26,639 nucleotides of DNA, taken from the NCBI GenBank assembly GCA_964575715.1, contig CAZNSG010000373.1, positions 1 to 26,639 of the forward strand, in the 5' to 3' direction. Each line of letters begins with the position of its first letter. The first letter of the stretch is position 1. Below are positions 15,699 to 22,178 of this stretch, piece after piece. The notes below the pieces were generated by a model. That model was not told where the DNA came from. It saw only the letters and a list, made by a program, of their open reading frames with translations, and made no database searches. A program made the translations under genes and the position numbers. Source of the DNA: PNAI01 sp964575715 (GTDB lineage: Bacteria; Pseudomonadota; Alphaproteobacteria; Rhizobiales; Xanthobacteraceae).

Positions 15699-17414
15699 AT
15701 GACCATCAATCTGAAGATCCCCGACATTCGGGAACTCAAGCCACGGATCACGGTATTCGGCGTCGGCGGAGCCGGCGGCAACGCCGTCAACAACATGATC
15801 ACTGCCGGTCTGCAAGGCGTCGACTTCGTTGTCGCCAACACAGATGCGCAGGCGCTCACCATGTCGAAGGCGGAGCGCATCATCCAGATGGGCGTGCAGG
15901 TGACCGAAGGTCTCGGCGCGGGATCGCAGCCCGAAGTCGGGCGGGCGGCCGCCGAGGAGGTGATCGATGAGATTCGCGATCACCTGACCGGCGCGCATAT
16001 GGTGTTTGTCACCGCCGGCATGGGCGGTGGAACCGGCACCGGTGCAGGGCCGGTCATCGCCAAGGTCGCGCGCGAGCTCGGCATCCTCACCGTCGGTGTG
16101 GTCACCAAGCCGTTCCACTTCGAGGGCCAGCGCCGCATGCGCTTTGCGGAGGCCGGCATCGCCGAGCTGCAGAAATGCGTCGATACCCAGATCATTATTC
16201 CGAACCAGAACCTGTTCCGGGTGGCGAACGAAAAGACGACCTTCGCCGACGCCTTCGCCATGGCCGACCAGGTGCTCTATTCGGGCGTGGCTTGCATCAC
16301 CGATCTGATGGTGAAGGAGGGCCTCATCAATCTCGACTTCGCCGACGTGCGTGCGGTGATGCGCGAGATGGGCAAGGCGATGATGGGCACGGGCGAGGCC
16401 GAAGGCGAAAAGCGCGCGCTGCGCGCCGCAGAAGCGGCGATCTCGAACCCGTTGATCGACGACGTGTCGATGAAGGGGGCGCGTGGTCTGCTCATCTCGA
16501 TTAGCGGTGGCAAGGACCTCACCCTCTACGAGGTCGACGAGGCCGCGACTCGCATACGCGAAGAGGTCGATCAAGAAGCTAACATCATCGTCGGGGCCAC
16601 CTTCGATGAAGGCCTTGAAGGCATTATCCGTGTCTCGGTTGTAGCGACCGGCATTGATTACATAGCTTCGGCGGCCCGACCGGCGGCGACCGAATCGCGC
16701 CTGGCCGAGCTGACCAACCGGCTAAAGGCCGATAGCCAGCGGCTGGCCGAGCGCAACGAGCGTATCGATGCGCCAGTGCGTGCGCCCGCTGCCAACCTGC
16801 AGAAACCGTCGCAAGCGGCGATCGATCAAGCGGCGACTGCTGCAGTGGCGGCCGCAGTGCTTCCGCCGAGCGCTATCGAAGAGGTGAGTTTCCGGCCGAT
16901 TCCGCCAAAGCCTTCGCTGTTCATGGAGCCGGCCGCGAGCGAGCCGGTGGAGGAGGAGACGCCGGCCGTCTTCATCCCGCCACAGTCGGAACGCCCGGAG
17001 ACGCGCGCGCCGCGGATGCCGCGTATCGACGAGTTGCCGATGCCGGCGCAAAATGCGATTCGGGCGCATCAACGCGGCGAACTTCCCGATGAGCCCGAGA
17101 AGCGGCACATGACCTTGCTGCAGCGGTTGGCCTCGGTAGGCCTCGGCCGCCGCGAGGGTGAAGACAGGACGGCGCAATCGCCTATACCCGTGCGCCCAGT
17201 TCCACAGGCGACGGACCGGCAGCCGACCCTTCCGCAGCCGCGCGCCCAGGAACCGCGTAGCCAGGAACCTCGCGCCTCCAACCCGGTCTCCGACTATGCC
17301 AAGAGACCGGCGCCGCAGGGGCTCGATGTGCACGGGCGGCAAACGCCGGCCTACAAGCCGGTCGATGAGGATCAGCTCGACATTCCGGCTTTCCTGCGCC
17401 GGCAAGCGAACTGA
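15699..17414 (+). CDS. ftsZ: Cell division protein FtsZ
   Basis: Tubulin-like GTPase that forms the cytokinetic ring. In 571 residues the order is an N-terminal GTPase domain with GVGGAGGNAVN at 21-31, the tubulin signature GGGTGTG at 109-115, the T7 loop NLDFADVRAVM at 211-221 that completes the neighbour's active site, and a C-terminal subdomain ending near 320. A linker of about 230 residues rich in Pro, Ala, Glu and Arg follows, then the conserved tail peptide LDIPAFLRRQAN, which binds FtsA and other partners. Long linkers are usual in Alphaproteobacteria. The residue after GTGTGA is Gly where Ala is common. ATG 15699 has AGAGGT upstream. Confidence 0.97.
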   Translation: MTINLKIPDIRELKPRITVFGVGGAGGNAVNNMITAGLQGVDFVVANTDAQALTMSKAERIIQMGVQVTEGLGAGSQPEVGRAAAEEVIDEIRDHLTGAHMVFVTAGMGGGTGTGAGPVIAKVARELGILTVGVVTKPFHFEGQRRMRFAEAGIAELQKCVDTQIIIPNQNLFRVANEKTTFADAFAMADQVLYSGVACITDLMVKEGLINLDFADVRAVMREMGKAMMGTGEAEGEKRALRAAEAAISNPLIDDVSMKGARGLLISISGGKDLTLYEVDEAATRIREEVDQEANIIVGATFDEGLEGIIRVSVVATGIDYIASAARPAATESRLAELTNRLKADSQRLAERNERIDAPVRAPAANLQKPSQAAIDQAATAAVAAAVLPPSAIEEVSFRPIPPKPSLFMEPAASEPVEEETPAVFIPPQSERPETRAPRMPRIDELPMPAQNAIRAHQRGELPDEPEKRHMTLLQRLASVGLGRREGEDRTAQSPIPVRPVPQATDRQPTLPQPRAQEPRSQEPRASNPVSDYAKRPAPQGLDVHGRQTPAYKPVDEDQLDIPAFLRRQAN

Positions 17415-17456
17415 CGACCTGGGGAGCTTTGAGCGGATGCTTGAGTAGGACTTTGG

Positions 17457-17491
17457 GGGCTCCGGCCGAATCAGTCGGAGCCCTCGCTTTT
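17457..17491 (+). terminator. Likely intrinsic terminator after ftsZ
   Basis: GGGCTCCG at 17457-17464 pairs perfectly with CGGAGCCC at 17476-17483 across an 11-base loop. CGCTTTTG follows directly. The stem is strong and the T-run is short. It lies 42 bases past the ftsZ stop and would end the dcw transcript here. Confidence 0.7.
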
Positions 17492-17537
17492 GTGGTGCTG
17501 CATTTTGGGTCCCGCCATTCCACGGATACTGTCGAAC

Positions 17538-17552
17538 GTAACCTTTTGTTAA
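17538..17552. promoter_or_regulatory. CtrA-box-like site upstream of lpxC
   Basis: GTAA-N7-TTAA occurs here, one base from the TTAA-N7-TTAA consensus of the alphaproteobacterial cell-cycle regulator CtrA. The first half continues as TAACC, matching the longer TTAACC form. It lies in the AT-rich stretch after the ftsZ terminator, where a promoter would be expected. This is pattern matching only. Confidence 0.4.
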
Positions 17553-17569
17553 CTTTAATAATGATTTCC

Positions 17570-17583
17570 TTTTACCGGTAAAA
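17570..17583. promoter_or_regulatory. Perfect 14-base palindrome TTTTACCGGTAAAA
   Basis: A perfect dyad with AT-rich ends and a GC centre, 18 bases after the CtrA-like site. Its size and shape fit an operator for a dimeric regulator, but I do not recognise the motif. Confidence 0.4.
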
Positions 17584-17606
17584 TCGTCCCGAAATGGCTG
17601 CTAGAC

Positions 17607-17622
17607 CCGAACGTAAGTTCGG
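17607..17622 (+). other. Hairpin with GTAA tetraloop in the lpxC upstream region
   Basis: CCGAAC-GTAA-GTTCGG forms a perfect 6-base stem closed by a GNRA-type tetraloop when transcribed rightward. GNRA loops are stable RNA features, which makes a transcribed leader or small RNA more likely here. Confidence 0.4.
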
Positions 17623-17801
17623 CAAACGCTCTAAGAACAAGCCAATCGGGGCCGGATTCTGGCATTCTGGCGTTCGAGCGCTGCTGCGTTCTTACTGTGC
17701 TGTTGGCTAATTCACGGCTTTTTGGAGGTAACATTCAGTAAGAAAGCGTGAGTTGGCCGCGCCTACAGGTAGATGTAAGATATTCGGAGTAATAGGGGTT
17801 T

Positions 17802-17856
17802 CCGCCTAGGGGAACGGCGGGGGGTGACGGTTAGTCCGTGGGGCATCATCCTCCGC
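17802..17856 (+). promoter_or_regulatory. Candidate folded leader with two competing stems ahead of lpxC
   Basis: As RNA, 17817-17827 (GCGGGGGGTGA) can pair with 17846-17856 (TCATCCTCCGC) over 11 pairs including two G-U, with an inner CGG-TTAGT-CCG hairpin at 17828-17838. Alternatively CCGCC at 17802-17806 pairs with GGCGG at 17816-17820. The two folds share 17817-17820 and exclude each other. Folding energy was not computed, and there is no evidence of a ligand or attenuation. Confidence 0.35.
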
Positions 17857-17955
17857 AATTCAACAGTTGGCAGCGGCGAAACTCCGAGCGTAACAGGCGA
17901 TGCGCACTTGTAGCGTTGTTGTGAGCGTCGTCGTTGATAAGCCCGCGGAGAGACT

Positions 17956-18906
17956 ATGAAAGCCGGTAGGCAGACGACTCTTCAAGATCACGCCGCTGTG
18001 AGCGGTATTGGGGTTCATACCGGGTTGCCGGTGACCCTGACCATATCTCCCGCCGATGCCGATAGCGGCATTGTTTTCATCCGCACCGATAAAAATGACC
18101 GCACCGAGCGCGAAATCCGCGCCGATGTGAGGGCGGTCACTGCCACCGAATTTGCCACCGTACTTGGCGATGCCAGCGGACCGCTCTGTTCAACGGCCGA
18201 ACACGTGCTCGCCGCGTTGTATGGACTTGGGGTCGACAATGCCACCATCGAGATCGATGGTCCGGAAGTGCCGATCATGGACGGCAGCGCCGCGCCCTTT
18301 GTGGCTGCGATCGAGCAGGCAGGCTTGGTAACGCTGGCCGCACCACGGCGCTTTATCCAAGTTTTGAAGCCGGTGCGGGTTGCGCTTGATGATTCCTTTG
18401 GAGAGCTGCGGCCGTATGCGGGCGGGTTTCGGCTGGAAGTGGATATTGAGTTCGATCATCCGATGATCGGCCGTCAATCGCTCGCGCTTGATATGGATCC
18501 GGTGACATTCCGCCGCGAACTGGCGCGCGCGCGGACCTTTGGATTCCTGCGCGACGTCGCCAAGTTGTGGGGCGCGGGCTTTGCGCTGGGCGCTTCGTTC
18601 GAAAACACGCTCGTCATTACCGAAAACCGCGTGCTCAACCCCGAGGGCCTGCGATATTCCGACGAATTCGTCCGCCACAAGGCGCTTGACGCCTATGGCG
18701 ATCTGGCGCTGGCGGGGGCTCCGCTAATCGGCGCCTACCGGTCGGTTCGGGGTGGCCACAAGCTCAATCACGCGGTGCTTCATGCCCTGATGTCCGATCC
18801 GTCCGCCTGGACGACGGTCGAGCGTCCGGAGGCTCGCCGGATCCGCGGCTATGCCGATGTGACGGCCGGCATGCTGGCGCCCGCCTATGGACCGGATGTG
18901 TCCTAG
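17956..18906 (+). CDS. lpxC: UDP-3-O-acyl-N-acetylglucosamine deacetylase (LpxC)
   Basis: Zinc enzyme that performs the first committed step of lipid A synthesis. The 316-residue protein shows the family ligands: His83 in STAEHVLAAL, then His241 and Asp245 in VRHKALDAYGD. The catalytic general acid is probably His268 in RGGHKLNH. SGIGVHTG at 16-23 and GPEVPIMDGSAAPFV at 102-116 are conserved LpxC stretches. ATG 17956 follows GGAGAGAC. In Proteobacteria lpxC often follows ftsZ, linking outer-membrane and wall synthesis. Here the 541-base gap and terminator imply its own promoter. Confidence 0.96.
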   Translation: MKAGRQTTLQDHAAVSGIGVHTGLPVTLTISPADADSGIVFIRTDKNDRTEREIRADVRAVTATEFATVLGDASGPLCSTAEHVLAALYGLGVDNATIEIDGPEVPIMDGSAAPFVAAIEQAGLVTLAAPRRFIQVLKPVRVALDDSFGELRPYAGGFRLEVDIEFDHPMIGRQSLALDMDPVTFRRELARARTFGFLRDVAKLWGAGFALGASFENTLVITENRVLNPEGLRYSDEFVRHKALDAYGDLALAGAPLIGAYRSVRGGHKLNHAVLHALMSDPSAWTTVERPEARRIRGYADVTAGMLAPAYGPDVS

Positions 18907-18955
18907 AGCCCTGTCGCGCTTGATAAAATCAGGAACGGGCTCAAGGGTTTTTGTT
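18906..18955 (+). terminator. Possible terminator after lpxC
   Basis: GAGCCC at 18906-18911 can pair with GGGCTC at 18937-18942 around a long loop that contains its own CTG/CAG pairing, and AAGGGTTTTTGTT follows. The loop is longer than usual. The same GGGCTCAAG (18937-18945) can also pair with CTTGAGCCC at 19240-19248 beyond the repeat element. Confidence 0.45.
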
Positions 18956-18990
18956 CGAGCATGATCTGCCGAAAACCGGGTCCCGCCCCG

Positions 18991-19055
18991 CGGAACTCGG
19001 GCTTGCCCGAGTTCCGAAGTTCAGCACGCCGGAAGTCGGGTAAACTCGACTTCCG
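18991..19055. repeat. Paired-palindrome unit, copy 2
   Basis: The first palindrome at 18991-19016 is perfect (left arm CGGAACTCGGGC, loop TT). The second at 19030-19055 has one mismatch (left arm CGGAAGTCGGGT). The spacer is 13 bases. It has the same 26-base geometry as copies 1, 3 and 4, but both arms are more alike here. Confidence 0.8.
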
Positions 19056-19063
19056 ATATCATA

Positions 19064-19207
19064 GGCGAGCGAAGCGACGCCGTCCTTCGGACGGCTATGG
19101 GCGAGCGAAGCGACGCCGTCCTTCGGACGGCTATGGGCGAGCCCTCGGGTCTTGCCTTCGGCAAGCCCAAGGGCAGGCTCCGCGACGCCGTCCTGCGGAC
19201 GGCTATG
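19064..19207. repeat. 36-base tandem repeats, two full copies plus an expanded third
   Basis: Identical units start GGCGAGCGAAGCGACG at 19064 and 19100. A third unit from 19136 keeps the same beginning and end, but its middle is expanded by a hairpin-forming segment, so it is 72 bases, exactly twice the unit. Each unit contains the hairpin CCGTCC-TTC-GGACGG. The unit length is a multiple of three, so a frame (18961-19257) stays open through it, but that frame has no homology I recognise. Confidence 0.85.
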
Positions 19208-19327
19208 GTCCGGGCGGCAGGCTTTTTCGGGATCATGCTCTTGAGCCCACCGGCTGACGATATCGCCTTATTCCTGGCCGATTGTTTGTCTAAACGATTG
19301 GTCAGTCACTGTTTTTAAATTAAGCGA

Positions 19328-19345
19328 GGATGCGCGGGCGCATCC
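19328..19345. promoter_or_regulatory. Perfect palindrome upstream of bamD
   Basis: GGATGCGC-GG-GCGCATCC is a perfect dyad with 8-base arms, 34 bases before the bamD start. It follows an AT-rich stretch (TTTTTAAATTAAG at about 19312-19324) that may hold the bamD promoter. It could be an operator or a leader hairpin. Confidence 0.4.
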
Positions 19346-19378
19346 CCAACCCGCTCCGAAGACGGAATTTTTGCATCG

Positions 19379-20257
19379 ATGATCTGGCGTCCGCTGAGGT
19401 CGGCTCTTCCTGTCCGGCGACATTGGTCGGTTGTGCGCGTCCTTGCGATCGCACTCCTTGTCATTCCGCTTGTCGCTTGCAGCAGCTTGAGCAGCTTGTT
19501 CGGCGACAAGGATGCTATGCCGCCCGATGAACCTGCCGACAAGCTCTATAACGAAGGTCTCTACCTCCTGAATCAGCGGCAGGATTTCAAGGCTGCGGTC
19601 AAGAAGTTCGAGGAAGTAGAGCGCCAACATCCATACTCGGAGTGGGCCCGCAAGGCGCTGATCATGGCGGCTTACAGCAATTATCAAGCGCTGGAGTATG
19701 ACGAGGCGATCGCCGCGTCCAAACGCTATGTCACATTGCATCCCGGCAGTCCGGATGCCGCCTATGCGCAGTTCATCATCGGATCTGCTTATTTCGATCA
19801 GATTGTCGATGTCTCCCGCGATCAGTCGCGGACGGAAAAGGCGGTGGCTGCGTTCGATGAAGTGGCGCGCAAGTATCCGAATACCGAATATGCGGTGAGC
19901 GCAAAGCGCAAGATGGATATTGCGCGCGATCAGCTCGCGGGCAAGGAAATGCTGATTGGGCGCACCTACATGGACAAGAAGGATTTCACCGGGGCGATCA
20001 ATCGCTTCAAGATCGTGGTGACGCAATATCAGACCACGCGGCATGTCGAAGAGGCATTGATGCGGTTGACCGAGACTTACATGGCGCTCGGCGTTGTCCC
20101 GGAAGCGCAGACCGCGGCCGCGGTCCTCGGCCACAACTTTCCCGACAGTGTCTGGTATCAGGACGCCTATCGGCTCGTGAAAATGGGCGGCGTGGAGCCG
20201 GTCGAGAACAAGGGTTCCTGGATCAGCCGGGCTTTTAAGAAGCTCGGCGTCGGCTGA
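19379..20257 (+). CDS. bamD: Outer membrane protein assembly factor BamD (lipoprotein)
   Basis: Lipoprotein of the beta-barrel assembly machine that works with BamA at the inner face of the outer membrane. The 292-residue precursor has a hydrophobic signal (about 19-33) ending in LVAC, with Cys34 the predicted lipidated residue. A TPR-like region follows from YNEGLYLLNQRQDF near 57 to about 255. PADKLYNEGL, FEEVERQHPYSEWA and GSAYFDQI are strongly BamD-like. The start is ATG 19379, with a weak ribosome binding site. An in-frame GTG at codon 19 would still keep the lipobox. A paired-palindrome repeat follows the gene. Confidence 0.94.
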   Translation: MIWRPLRSALPVRRHWSVVRVLAIALLVIPLVACSSLSSLFGDKDAMPPDEPADKLYNEGLYLLNQRQDFKAAVKKFEEVERQHPYSEWARKALIMAAYSNYQALEYDEAIAASKRYVTLHPGSPDAAYAQFIIGSAYFDQIVDVSRDQSRTEKAVAAFDEVARKYPNTEYAVSAKRKMDIARDQLAGKEMLIGRTYMDKKDFTGAINRFKIVVTQYQTTRHVEEALMRLTETYMALGVVPEAQTAAAVLGHNFPDSVWYQDAYRLVKMGGVEPVENKGSWISRAFKKLGVG

Positions 20258-20313
20258 GCCTGGATTTTCCTTCGAGTCTTGATTACCCACAGCATGATGC
20301 CCGGCACTCGGGT

Positions 20314-20390
20314 CTGGCCACGAAAGTCGGCTTTAGCCGACTTTCGCTCTCTTAATGCCGATCTCGGGTAAACCCGAGATCGGTGGCCAG
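20314..20390. repeat. Repeat element between bamD and recN with paired-palindrome unit, copy 3
   Basis: Palindrome 1 at 20321-20346 (left arm CGAAAGTCGGCT, loop TT) and palindrome 2 at 20358-20383 (left arm CCGATCTCGGGT, loop AA) are perfect, with an 11-base spacer. The pair is directly bordered by CTGGCCA (20314-20320) and TGGCCAG (20384-20390), so it sits at the centre of an outer inverted repeat. TGGCCA is itself a palindrome, so the borders could also be a 6-base target duplication. The rest of the 243-base gap shows no gene. Confidence 0.85.
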
Positions 20391-20500
20391 CCCAAGTGTA
20401 AACCTTGAGTCGGGCTTAACGTCTTGCAACTTCGCTGAAACAATCGCGTTTGCGGCCGGGACGAGATCGGCCATGGCACCGTCAAACTGGATACGCGGTC

Positions 20501-22174
20501 ATGCTGGTGCGACTCTCCATCCGTGACATCGTTCTGATCGACCGGCTCGAGATCGATTTCGTCTCGGGCCTCTCGGTGCTGACCGGGGAGACCGGCGCCG
20601 GCAAGACCATTCTGCTCGATGCCTTTGCGCTCGCACTCGGCACGCGCGGGGACGCGACCCTGGTGCGTGAGGGCTGCGAGCAGGGCCAGGTTACGGCTTT
20701 ATTCGAAGTCGCCGGCGATCATCCGGCGCGAGCGATGCTTGCGGAAAGCGGCCTTGCGGCCGACGAAGCGCTGATTCTGCGCCGCGTGCAGCTCGCCGAC
20801 GGCCGCACGCGTGCTTTTGTCAACGACCAGCCGGTGAGCGTGCAGGTGCTGCAAAGCCTGGGCGCGGCGCTGGTTGAAATCCACGGCCAGCACGATGCGC
20901 GCGCACTGGTCGATGCCGCAACGCACCGGCGCCTGCTCGACGCTTTTGGCGGCTTTGAGAGCGATGTGGCCGAAGTCGAGCGCCTGTGGAGCGCGCGGCG
21001 CGCGGCGCAAGCGGCAGTCGAGGCGCAGCGCGGCGGAATCGAGCGCGCGGCGCGCGAAGCCGACTGGCTGCGCCATGCGGTCGAGGAATTGGACAAGCTG
21101 GCCCCGCATACGGGCGAAGAAACCGCGCTCGCGGAACGGCGCGCCGGCATGATGCAGGCGGAGAAAGTCGCCACCGACTTGCGCGAGGCGCACGAGGCGG
21201 TTGCGGGCGGCGCGTCACCGGTGCCCGCGCTCGGCGCGGCGATCCGGCGGCTTGAGCGGCGCGCGGCGCAAGCGCCAAGCCTGATCGAGCCGGCGGTGAA
21301 GGCGCTCGATGCCGCGCTCACCGCGTTTGAGGAGGCCCGCGCGCGCCTCGAAGGGGCGCTGGCGCTGGCCGACCACGATCCGCGCGAACTCGATCGCATT
21401 GAGGAGCGGCTGTTCGCGCTGCGCGCGGCGGGGCGCAAATTCAATTCGCCGGTGGATGCGCTGCCCGCGCTCGCGCTCCGCTATGCTGCCGATCTGGCAT
21501 TGATCGATGGCGGTGCGGAAAAGCTTGCCGCACTCGAGGCTATGGCGCGTGCGTGCGATGAGAAGTATAGCGCAACCGCGAGCGCGCTCTCGGCTGCGCG
21601 CAAGAAAGCGTCGGCGAAACTCGACAAGGCGGTCAATGCCGAACTCAAACCGCTCAAGCTCGATCGGGCGCAGTTTCTCACCGAGATCGTGAGCGATGCC
21701 GCGGCGTCCGGCCCGCATGGCTTCGACCGTGTGGAATTCTGGGTACAGACCAACCCCGGAACCCGGCCGGGGCCGCTGATGAAAGTTGCCTCGGGCGGGG
21801 AGCTTGCGCGTTTTCTGCTGGCGCTCAAGGTGGTGCTGGCCGACCGCGGCTCGGCGCCGACGCTCATCTTCGACGAGATCGATACCGGCGTCGGCGGCGC
21901 GGTCGCCGATGCGATCGGGATGCGGCTCGCACGGCTCGCAGATCGCGTGCAGGTCATCGCGGTGACCCATGCGCCGCAGGTCGCCGCGCGGGCCGGGTGC
22001 CACTATCTCATCAGTAAGGACGCGCTCGATCAGGGCAAGCGGGTCGCGACGCGGGTGAGTGCGCTTGCGGCTGCGCGCCGGCGCGAAGAAATCGCCCGCA
22101 TGCTGGCCGGGGCGAAAATCACCGAGGAGGCGCGCGCGGCGGCCGAGAAGCTGATCCGCACGGCGGCGGGGTGA
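20501..22174 (+). CDS. recN: DNA repair protein RecN
   Basis: SMC-like ATPase that helps hold and process broken DNA during recombinational repair. The 557-residue protein has the N-terminal P-loop GETGAGKT at 29-36, a Q-loop region with IHGQHDARAL, a charged alanine-rich coiled-coil middle (about 150-390), the ABC signature SGGEL from 431, and Walker B FDEIDTG with Asp458 and Glu459. The ATG at 20501 gives the family start MLVRLSIRDIVLIDRLEIDF. Upstream in-frame codons to 20450 lack family resemblance. No clear ribosome binding site is seen. ligA starts four bases after the stop. Confidence 0.95.
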   Translation: MLVRLSIRDIVLIDRLEIDFVSGLSVLTGETGAGKTILLDAFALALGTRGDATLVREGCEQGQVTALFEVAGDHPARAMLAESGLAADEALILRRVQLADGRTRAFVNDQPVSVQVLQSLGAALVEIHGQHDARALVDAATHRRLLDAFGGFESDVAEVERLWSARRAAQAAVEAQRGGIERAAREADWLRHAVEELDKLAPHTGEETALAERRAGMMQAEKVATDLREAHEAVAGGASPVPALGAAIRRLERRAAQAPSLIEPAVKALDAALTAFEEARARLEGALALADHDPRELDRIEERLFALRAAGRKFNSPVDALPALALRYAADLALIDGGAEKLAALEAMARACDEKYSATASALSAARKKASAKLDKAVNAELKPLKLDRAQFLTEIVSDAAASGPHGFDRVEFWVQTNPGTRPGPLMKVASGGELARFLLALKVVLADRGSAPTLIFDEIDTGVGGAVADAIGMRLARLADRVQVIAVTHAPQVAARAGCHYLISKDALDQGKRVATRVSALAAARRREEIARMLAGAKITEEARAAAEKLIRTAAG

Positions 22175-22178
22175 GGGC

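Larger units (their letters stand above)
17415..17955. other. 541-base non-coding region between ftsZ and lpxC
   Basis: No convincing gene is present on either strand. In order it holds the terminator hairpin, an AT-rich stretch at about 17530-17590 that contrasts with the surrounding GC-rich DNA and is the best promoter candidate, a CtrA-box-like sequence, two short palindromes, an isolated GGAGGT at about 17723 with no suitable start codon after it, and a GC-rich foldable stretch at 17800-17860. The strong GGAG for lpxC is at 17947-17950. The length suggests a long lpxC leader or a small RNA gene. Confidence 0.6.
18957..19240. repeat. Composite repeat element between lpxC and bamD
   Basis: Bounded by GAGCATGATC at 18957-18966 and its perfect complement GATCATGCTC at 19231-19240. 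GAGCATGATC-type ends occur, from memory, in an intergenic repeat family of Bradyrhizobium and Rhodopseudomonas. Inside are a paired-palindrome unit (18991-19055) and tandem 36-base repeats (19064-19207). Together with flanks it fills most of the 472-base gap. I see no gene in the gap, although one frame stays open through the tandem repeats. Confidence 0.8.

Noticed and set aside
14003..15883. A 626-codon open frame on the - strand across ftsA
   Set aside because: It lies opposite ftsA with low-complexity, Arg-, Ala- and His-rich composition and no recognisable domain. Long antisense frames are expected where GC-rich third positions suppress stop codons.
17749..17793. A 14-codon GTG-started frame after GGAGGT in the ftsZ-lpxC gap
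   Set aside because: The Shine-Dalgarno-like sequence is about 20 bases from the GTG, too far for normal initiation, and the peptide has no leader-peptide character such as runs of a regulatory amino acid.
18961..19257. A 98-codon frame through the repeats after lpxC
   Set aside because: Its sequence is only the translation of palindromes and 36-base repeats (KRRRPSDGYG units). No ribosome binding site or homology supports a protein.
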